Source: Lasiosphaeria ovina
Taxonomy: Eukaryota; Ascomycota; Sordariomycetes; Sordariales; Lasiosphaeriaceae
Direction of reading: 5' to 3'
Assembly (NCBI GenBank): GCA_033439765.1
Contig: JAULSN010000008.1
Span: 2,046,001-2,110,000 of the forward strand
Length of the DNA stretch: 64,000 nt
Shown here piece after piece: positions 56,029-64,000 of this stretch. The position numbers were made by a program, and so were the translations under genes. Every line of letters begins with the position of its first letter. The first letter of the stretch is position 1. The notes beneath the pieces were generated by a model. The model had not been told where the DNA came from. It saw only the letters and a program-made list of their open reading frames with translations, and did not search any database.

Positions 56029-58199
56029 CTGGCTTAATTGCAGCGCGTCCGTTCCTTGTCAACATTCTCGATGGCCATGACTGTACATTCTCCTGCAGGC
56101 GCCAACGACGTGCCGGAGTTGGTTGTGGAGAAGGGCAATCCGTGAAGCGACAACCTAAGAGTCTTAAGGTTACGAATAGCCGGCACGTAGAGCGTGTTGT
56201 ACACTAGTAGAAGAAGTGTGTAAACGGCCCGGTATCAAGAGGTTCAGTCGGTGCCGCTTTGCTGCTGAGTCTTGACCTCGAGGGACTGGGGATGTGGGCC
56301 TGGAAAGACAGGTGGCCCGGGCCCCTGGGAGAACCCAGCCCTGAACCGGTTTGGCCTCGCCGCCTCAGGACTCGGGTGGCGGTTATTGGGGCCCCCCAAC
56401 TATTTGTTGGAGGAAGCCAAATTAAAGAAATTACGAAAACGGTGCAGAAAATGAGGCAGGACTTTGCACAGTTCTCAGAAAAATACATTCGTGAATTTAG
56501 TGCTTTGATGCTCAAGTTGAAGTCATGAAGCTTGTATTGTTTCTTTCCATGTTCTTTGACAGCCAAAAGAGCAGCCTAGCGACCAAGGTCGAGTATTCGC
56601 CAAGGTTCGAGTTACTGTGGACTTCGTAAAGTGCTGTACCTGGGTATTCTGTAATCTGTATCCATGCCTCGGACGGGACTATGCCAGTATCAAATAACCC
56701 GAGATACAGTACTCCGTACCTAAGGTAGCAAGGGTAGGTCCCTTCCTTTGCTTTCTTTCACCTTGCCATCTTTCCACTTCTCACCTTCCACCTTCCACCA
56801 TCAAGTCTCATGCTAATGGGTTACTTAAGTACCTTATGTACTTAAGATACCTGCTTAACTTACCCTCGTCAGCAGCACCTGTTGGAACCATACCGGGACA
56901 TTTGATAGATGTCGTGTATCAATACAGAATCTGCTCCGTCACAATCCCTCGCGCAACAAGAGCGGGTGGATGCAGAGTTACTCCCTCACCCCAAGTGACA
57001 AGGTGATGCCTCCCACTCCCATCTCCCCACGCTCCTGGTAAATGCATCGGCCGCATCAAACCCCACAGTGTTGAGGCACGCGGCCAAGTTCGTCCACACA
57101 CAGGCAAGAGGGGGGTGCATGCATGCAACTCGTCTCAATCCGGGAAGTGTATTTTGGCTCCCGCCAGGCCATTTCGAGGCCACCAAGCAGCACCCGTGAC
57201 ATTGACCCTTGTCAGTCAGCCTCCGCCCTTTTGCCCTCGGCTCGCACCTTCCTGTCGGGTAGTTTGCTTCAAAGTTGACTTGACGTAGAGTTTGACTGGC
57301 CAAGGCAGGGGCTGTGGTACTGTTAGTACTGGGAAACGCTCGCCGGCCTGGTGCCTTTTTCGTGGGTCCTGGCTGCACGAACGCGTGCGGGCTGCCGTGG
57401 ACACTGGGCCAAACTTACATCGAACCTGCCCACTTGTCGACCGCCTGAGCCGCCACAAGCATATGAGTCTTGGTATAGGAGCCAACCTTTCGCTTGAAGA
57501 AGGTGGACCGGGACCCGTCGATATTGGAGCGTCTGACTCTGGGGCGAAGATAAGAACAGCAGAGCCAGCCACTTGAAGAGCCAGCTAGCCCAGCCCAGCC
57601 CAGCCCAGCCCAGCCCGCGCTTCCATCCTACACTCGCGATCCGTCCCGATCGAATCGACCGACATACAGCCAGACGGGCAGACCCTCTCGTTCAGCCACT
57701 GTCCCCAGCGCCGTTCGGCCCCACTCAGCCAGGCGGCCATCGAGCTTCGACCGGCCACGTTCGCTCCAGTACCCGCCATCAGCCGGCGGCGACGTTTAGT
57801 TTGCGTCGCGAATTATGGTCGGGGTCTTGTGTCACGAGCGTCCCCCCACCAATTGAACTTGCATTTAATATCCTCCAGACGGGCCAGCGATAGCTCGGAT
57901 TCCGCTCTCAGCCCACCCCTCCTTTACGGGTCAGCCAACACTGGTGTCGTTGGTTTGCGGCTCTGCGTAGACAGAAGGCCAAGCCCCTTAAGAAGAATAA
58001 CTAGTCTGCAATAGCTTCTCCTGACGGCCCTACGTCTGTGTCTGGACGTTTCGGTGCTCGTCAAACTTTTTACTGGTTGGACGTGCTTGGCCCGTAACCG
58101 TCCGCCGCCGTTTCTGCCCGTGTCTGATGTCGCTTCTCTGCCCAAGCCGTCCCGTTCCAACTTCCCACATCTTTCTGCCCTTCACAATGAACCATCGAG
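56029..58199. other. divergent intergenic region
   Basis: 2.2 kb carrying both promoters of the flanking divergent genes. It includes a perfect TACTCCGTA at 56710-56718, nearby TACTTAAGTACC/CTTAAG-rich DNA at 56818-56862 and a pentanucleotide repeat at 57587-57616. A small open frame at 56259-56528 on the plus strand (WPRRLRTRVAVIGAPQLFVG) is not recognised. No RNA gene was seen. Confidence 0.5.
57587..57616. repeat. (AGCCC)6 tandem repeat
   Basis: Six perfect copies of AGCCC in the divergent intergenic region about 580 bp upstream of the DUF6590 gene. Read directly. Confidence 0.95.
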
Positions 58200-58210
58200 A
58201 TGAGTTCTAG
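58187..58210 (+). promoter_or_regulatory. uORF overlapping the start of the DUF6590 gene
   Basis: ATG AAC CAT CGA GAT GAG TTC TAG is a seven-codon frame starting 13 nt before the main ATG (58200) and ending 8 nt after it, in the +2 relative frame. If it lies in the mRNA, scanning ribosomes must bypass it by leaky scanning or reinitiation. Confidence 0.5.
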
Positions 58211-60355
58211 GAGACCAAATCAGCGGGCCGGCGCCGGCTGGACCGAATGGACCTGGTCACCGGAGCACGGGCAGTATTTTAGGCAGAGGCTCGACCCCCA
58301 AGGTACGGGCTTTTCTTCTTTCCATGTCCACGCCTCAGTTCCTTACTGAGTGCCGGTTCTGTCTCTAGGCAACGTGGTAGAATATGATTATTCGCAGACC
58401 CCGCGCGGGAATACAGTCAACGATCTTACCGCTAGGTTTTCTGGCGTTTCCATACACGATCCATACGATCAGGATGCATCGTTCCCCCAGGATGCATCGT
58501 TCCCCCAGGACGCAGCCCATGGCGGAAACGAGGCTTACACATATGTGCCGACCATTGCAGGAGGTATAGCTACCCTGGGTCCTCACACTGGTGCGTCCTG
58601 CGCTAATGCTCCCTGCAGATTCAACCCAGACATATGCAGCCGTCCCCTGGCAGGACCAAGCCACATCCTCGTTAAGGAGCAAAGGGAAGTCTCTTGATGC
58701 GTCCACCAAGCCCAGGACGAAAAACAATCGAGAAAAGAATAGAGATGGGACAAAGGACAAGGGACTCTTGCCCAAGAAACCTCGCTCAAAGCCTGGAAAG
58801 GGTCAGGGCGGTGACCAATATGTCGATTCATCTCCTGATCCCTTCTATTCACAGCAACCAAGAGCGAAGCCGACCGCCACGTCTGGCTCTGGGAATTTGG
58901 AGCCATCCAGCGAGTACTTAACGGATCCTCAGTATCCAGGGCTCCCTGAAAGTGCCTCCGGGTTTGAGACCGGCTCTGCTGCTTTCCCTCAATCCTCTGT
59001 AGGGTATCAGGATAGCTACGGCAGCGGTATGGTACTTTCTCATGCTCCAGGCAATTTCATCTCTAACTTCACACAGCGCATGTCGACGAACCATACCCGG
59101 TGCAACTCTCAGCCGGTGACGACGAAGCAAAGTACCCTTATCACGGGGAACAGTACCCCCAGACCGGCCACACTGACGCCCAGCAGTCGACCCCAGAAGA
59201 CCCTCAGCCGGGGAGCTATACGGCAAAAGAAGCAATAATTGAAGACCAGGCATCTGCCTCTTCATATAATAGTTCGTGTCTTGAGAGTTTCAACTATCAT
59301 GTACCTGCTAGTTTTCTGCTTGTTGCTAACGTATGCCCTAGCAGTCCAGGAACCCTCTGCAGACCAGGAATCTACAACCGAGTTCGAATATGACGCGACC
59401 CAGCCTAGCGGGTATGAAGTTGGCGGTGCCTACGCCCATGAAGAGTCTTCCTCGATGGCGACATCCTACGACTATGGAACATATCCAGGATACGAAGAAG
59501 ACACCGGCCAAACAACACCCAGAGCGTCCAGTCCAGTTGGCGGGGTCGCCAATACCTATCGATATGCAGTGAACCCTACCGTTGGCAGCTCTGGAGATGG
59601 GCAGGAGGCGGAGTTGGACGACCGTGAGTAATGATATATTCGACGATATTTTCATAAACTAATAGCCTAAACTAGGTTACGTAGTGGAGCCGTCCTCTAG
59701 ATTCGCACCGGGAGAGGTCAGTTGCGGCATCTACTCTTTCAATAAAGGTATTTTCTAGCACTGACTCTCGCTAGGTATTTAAAGTTCTTTGGACAGAGCC
59801 TCTAGGTGCCGGTCGAAATGAGAATATGACAGATGTTGAAGTACGTTCCGTCATGGGGCAAAGATTCTATCACGGTTTCCGGCGCTTCATTGTGGTCGCA
59901 AATGACGAAGGGCATTGCACCTGCATGTGAGTATTTTCCCTTCTGTAAGTGTTTCGTAACCGAGCTAACATGTCGGCAGTCCAATCTTGACGTATGAACG
60001 CAGGGCATGTACTAAACGGGGTGTAAAACCCCAGAAACATGGCGTTGTTTATGATGTTCGAGCCAGGCCCCGGATGCTCGAGGGAGAGCCACCGCTGGGG
60101 TTTGATCCCGTGCAATTGGAGTTATACTACGGAACCGAGAGTCTTGCGAAAGAGTCTCGCGTCAACTATTCCAAGCTTGTGACGGTGGAGCACAACATCA
60201 AAGTCTTCTTTATAGGTCGCATTGTCCCCGATGACTTTGGCGCTGTCACGGCAGCCGTTGACAAGTGCTGGACCGACAAGAACCGCCAAGGAACGGAGCA
60301 GCAGCCGCATCATCGTAGCAGCAGGCACCACAACAACCATCATCGTCGCCGATAG
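58200..60355 (+). CDS. DUF6590-domain protein (583 aa)
   Basis: Eight exons: 58200-58302, 58369-58563, 58619-59026, 59077-59271, 59342-59623, 59676-59716, 59775-59926 and 59980-60355, together 1752 nt. Residues 1-400 are disordered, rich in Gln/Ser/Tyr/Pro/Gly, beginning MSSRRPNQRAGAGWTEWTW. The C-terminal ~175 residues, from V409, match the fungus-specific DUF6590 fold as I recall it: VFKVLWTEPLGAG, GQRFYHGFRRFIVVANDEGH, CTCIPILTYERRACTKRGVK, ESLAKESRVNYSKLVTVEHN, and VKVFFIGRIVPDDFG. The domain's function is unknown. It ends in a His/Arg-rich tail. ATG 58200 is preferred because the 58187 ATG closes after seven codons. Intron 4 uses GTTCGT and ends in a tandem TAGCAG acceptor, so one residue may vary. 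Confidence 0.85.
58471..58506 (+). repeat. 18-bp tandem duplication inside exon 2
   Basis: Two perfect 18-bp copies (58471-58488 and 58489-58506) encode a repeated DASFPQ hexapeptide in the disordered part of the DUF6590 protein. The frame is preserved. Confidence 0.95.
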
Positions 60356-63300
60356 ATTATATTCTCGACTGACGCCGTCAGCAGTTCTCTGCAATCGGCC
60401 AAAGCGAACCCATAACGTTTAACGCCTTGTGCAATGCCACGAGGAAGCATGTCGTGGACGTGTCTGGTTAAAGGCCAGCGAACTGTGTCCCAAAAATATA
60501 CGTTGATACCTCGAGCTCTCGCCTCTACGCGGCAGAGACCCGTGGCTCTTTGACCAACCCTTCCTTCTCTTTTTTGGGGGGGAGATTTGGACGTTCAGAG
60601 AGCCGCCTCCGAGGTATATTTCCTTGTTGTTTCTGCGTTCGAATAGCGAAACCATTCTTTTCAGATCTTTATATTTCTTTCTCAGTCTCGATGTGACTCC
60701 GTTCTCTAGCTCGTTCAAAATACCCTTTGGTGATGTCGTTTCTTGGTCATTTCCCATACCACAAAACACGTGGAAGGAGAAAACCAAGACAAATTTGAGA
60801 ACATTTCAGGACTTCTGGCCTCGACTTTTCTTGCCCCCATCATTTACCATTTATCATTTACCTACCATTCACCATTGTCAATGCCTCGTTCCTTGCCTTT
60901 GGTTTTTTTTTTAGTTCCATCTTCTTGTTTCCGTCGTCCTCTCTACTTGGCTTCTTTAACGATCACGACATTATGAATCATACCGCCGGGGGGGAAAGGA
61001 AGATAATCTACGTGTTAAGTAAGGGTATTATAGCTAGCTTTTGATCACGTAAGATAGAAGTACCCCGTGCTGGACATCAGAAACCCTCTCAAAATAACAT
61101 CAGTTGGCCTTGTCAACGAGCGAACCGTCTTTAGTCCATCACGAAAGGGATTATTTGCGGCACAGATTTGAGTCGTCGTGCCTGGGTTGCATGAACCAAA
61201 ACAGCAAATTATAATCGGCAAAATGTAGGAAGGACGAGCACTTGTCTTTGCTTACTGAATCCTGATCGCGATACCTCTTCTGGCTTGGCAAGCCAGTGGA
61301 ATGCGGCAGCGGCTACATACCACGTCTGGACGTGGTATAGTATCGCAATGTCGTCAGTGCCGGTCTTTTTGCGTAATCCCCTAGTCGTCTGCCAAAGGTC
61401 TGCGTTAATCCTTATCCTTGCGAACCCACGTGCGTCTAATGCACGCTTGTGATCGGACCAGTGAGGAACGTAGCTTCGGAATCGCCATATTGCCGAAGTG
61501 TTGCTCAACGGACGAACTAGAGCTCGGACGAACTAGAGCTCGCACTCGACACGATGGAGACAAGCAGCCGCCAAGATACTTGGGGGTAAATATTAGAATG
61601 AGCATTATCCGAGAAACTCGACAGGCTGCTTTGGATTTACATATATGCCAGATTTGTGCCAGGCTCCGTTCCAAAAAAAAAATCCCGCACTTCCAGCGGG
61701 AAGTTACTTGTATCAAAGGGCAACCTTAACAACTCAGAAACGGTCTACGGGCGAAGGCGGCTCAGTGCGCCAGCAAAATTGAACCGAATGACGCGTTACC
61801 ATCTGACAAATTGCTTGACCTGGCCGAGCATAGCTGAGCATAGTTTTTTCATGAGTGGCAACTTATTTCCAGCTACGGAATAGACTCTGCCGTTATTTAG
61901 AGGCCCGAATGGAATTTGGCCTGGCTTTGGCCCAGAAACTAACTGCCGTGATTCCCCAGTTCACCAAGGAAACTAAATGTAAGTTTAAAATACGGAATAC
62001 GTGACCCCCGATACTGCGAGACAAGGCGCTACTTTGCTCTTGCTTCGGGGACTGACCGCCGAGATTGACAGGCCCTCGGAAATGTTTGTTAGCATGATCA
62101 AAGAAACAGGAAGGCGGGTGCTCCTTTTTTTCCGCACCTGGCGTATGAAAACCGAAAAGAGACCAACATCGAACAGGGATGGTTATCTGATCCGTCCCGA
62201 AGGAAGAGACATTGTGGGGCTGATTGATAAAATTTGATTGATTAGATCCGCGTTTGTGTAAGCCTCAGCACAGTGCTAACTCTGGACTACCCGGCTCAAT
62301 TGCCATAAAGAAGAAATGGGTGCCGAGTTCGGAGGATTTGTTCATCCCTCGTTGAAGGGCAGGTTCCCCATTGAGCATCTCGTCTTTCGCAGTTGCTCAG
62401 CAGCAGTCACTCATATGCAACATTGGCTGACTTACTTAGTTGACCTCGGCGAATTAGGCTGACTTTAATGCCAATTGACAATGTGGTCTCACCATGACGT
62501 CCAGAGTCTTTTGGCATGGCCGCGATGTTCCCCGGTGCCGGTACTTTGGGTGTTGTGGACTGCTCTATGTATTGTATAGTGACATTGCCATTGCTTGGTC
62601 CCATAGTCGCAAGACCAGAATGTTTCTCCAAGCTGCCGGTTTTGTTCCAGATCGGCCGATTGTTTTTTGACCGGGCAAAGAACTTTGGGTATTCTCTCAC
62701 ACATTTAACTGACTCTGCTGGAGAGGAGAAACGTAAATGGACCGAAGATGGCACCACATAAAATTGCCCTCGGCTGAGGTCTTCCCATACTTATTTGATA
62801 CTGGCCTGATAGCTCCCACTAATTGACCGGTGATTCCAGGAAGTAACACCGCAAGCCACGAAACGCAAGGCTCTCATACTCAGTGCACCATACCCAGTGA
62901 TCACCACATTGTGCACTGAAATTTGTCGTTTCTGGTCATTTGACCCTGACTGCTGATGAGAGAATGGATCTGAGCCAACTGAGGCTGGATAGCAAAGTTT
63001 AGAAAAAAGTACATGCGCATTTAACGAGACAGGCTGAGATATCATGTGGGTAACCAAGCATAGAGAAGTATCGGGCCTTATGGAATTTATGTTACAGTAT
63101 TTATTTTAGTCTTGAATAAAGTCTGTCGCTGGTGGGTTGGTATGTCCATGCGGACGGAGATGCTATTCCTTTTTTGGCCCCGCCCGACCTGCAGCAGGAG
63201 GTAAAACGGCGGCAGCCCTTGTCGGGCGGGTCCTTCCCCTGGGTTCTACGCACTGTGCATCGCCACCTCTGCCGCGTCCGAATCGCTGACCTCAAAAGTC

Positions 63301-63685
63301 CAGCCCGATGACAAGTGATTAGTTAAAGATCACCAATTTCCCATCTGTGGCCCTGAGGACTTCTCCCTTTCTCTCTGCCTAACCAGCTCAAATTTGAGCC
63401 CATCCAATTCCGTTGTGGTTTGTCTATAACCCTGAACAGCTTACAGTTTCCATATCTCTACATCAGCATATCCATTTTCTGCAGACCCTGAGCCTCGATT
63501 CGCGTCGCGACGAAAGCAGGTTCCTTGTTAAAGTCGGCCATGCATCTATAGCACCCGCCACTTTTCTCCTTTCGACATTACCGTTGACATCTGCCAGCTT
63601 TTCCTTATCTCGCTGCCGGCTGCTCTACTTCCTCGTCTTTATCCCGCCACTCTTCGCAAAATAGAGCACACCTCACAACGATACA
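60356..63685. other. intergenic region, no supported gene
   Basis: 3.3 kb between the DUF6590 gene and the gene entering at the window end. It begins with a pyrimidine-rich 3' region (60550-60970), then AT-rich DNA. A perfect 16-bp tandem duplication lies at 61510-61541. The minus-strand frame 62757-62407 (116 codons) has no recognisable domain. The last ~300 bp is a CT-rich leader of the downstream gene. Confidence 0.5.
61510..61541. repeat. 16-bp tandem duplication
   Basis: Two perfect adjacent copies of GGACGAACTAGAGCTC (61510-61525, 61526-61541) in intergenic DNA, each containing the SacI-type palindrome GAGCTC. Read directly. Confidence 0.95.
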
Positions 63686-64000
63686 ATGGTCTCGCAGATT
63701 GACCGCTTGCTTGCCTTGAAGACGGCAGGGAGCGTACCCGAGGAGTCTCGCTCAGCGCCGTCAGCCGCCCCATCGCTTACATATTCGGAGTCGGCCGACG
63801 AGATAGAAATTGAAGAACCCCACCAAAAAGAGCCCCGGCCTCGCCGCGCATCAACGCGATTGATCGCGCAAAGCCCGGCTGACGTGCAGCGCATCACGGG
63901 CGAGACCACAACGCAACTGATTAGAAGGTGCTGCGGTGGTGGCTGCTGCCTCAGCCTGGGTTCCAAAAATGATGGCACCCAGTACGAGGACATCGAGTTT
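63686..64000 (+). CDS. N-terminal part of an unrecognised protein
   Basis: ATG 63686 (context ACAATGG) opens a frame of 105 codons that continues past the window end. It begins MVSQIDRLLALKTAGSVPEE, then a Ser/Ala/Glu-rich segment, a basic patch (RPRRASTRLIAQ), and a Cys-rich motif RRCCGGGCCLSLGS near residues 84-97. Paired cysteines like these could be lipidation sites, but that is inference. The CT-rich leader and the good start context support a real gene; the family cannot be named from the visible part. Confidence 0.6.
   Translation, partial: MVSQIDRLLALKTAGSVPEESRSAPSAAPSLTYSESADEIEIEEPHQKEPRPRRASTRLIAQSPADVQRITGETTTQLIRRCCGGGCCLSLGSKNDGTQYEDIEF

Overview
The window is nuclear DNA of a filamentous ascomycete (Pezizomycotina, most likely Sordariomycetes). 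The evidence is short spliceosomal introns (mostly 50-150 nt) with GTRNGT donors, CTAAC/CTGAC branch sites and YAG acceptors. The families are typical of such fungi: a cAMP-receptor-like GPCR, an AzgA purine permease and a DUF6590 protein. Intergenic DNA is rich in TACCTAGGTACC-like and TACGGAGTA words. I saw no operons, CRISPR, rRNA or convincing tRNA. Exon models were built by eye; every multi-exon model keeps frame from ATG to stop.

Layout: (1) 1-932, the 3' end of a GPCR gene. (2) 5091-7154 (-), a 666-aa methyltransferase-like protein with a degenerate SAM site. (3) 11201-14204 (+), an AzgA-type purine permease in 10 exons. (4) 15265-16494 (+), a UCH37/Uch2 deubiquitinase. (5) 17703-18614 (-) and 19120-20909 (+), ribosomal protein uL22 (RPL17) and fibrillarin (Nop1), divergent across a ~505-bp shared promoter. 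(6) 20910-37623, a ~16.7 kb stretch with no gene I can support. (7) 37624-40086 (+), a C2H2 zinc-finger regulator with a long promoter and leader. (8) 41867-42856 (+), an EFM7/Nnt1-family methyltransferase. (9) 44035-45012 (-), a carboxymuconolactone-decarboxylase-like protein, divergent from 45695-48429 (+), the ERAD ubiquitin ligase Hrd1. (10) 49527-51341 (+), an unrecognised charged 604-aa protein. (11) 53857-56028 (-), an unrecognised 723-aa coiled-coil protein. (12) 58200-60355 (+), an eight-exon DUF6590 protein. (13) 63686-64000 (+), the first 105 codons of another gene.

Most of these are dispersed housekeeping functions and not a pathway cluster. The one functional pairing supported by context is RPL17/NOP1, both needed for ribosome production. 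Two ubiquitin genes (UCH37, Hrd1) are present but about 29 kb apart and probably unrelated in regulation. I found no convincing new multi-gene system. The most useful observations are gene-structure details that automatic annotation tends to miss (two 14-nt microexons, an ATG-only coding exon, an open retained intron, uORFs), two large unrecognised proteins, the long gene-free interval, and a dispersed palindromic word.
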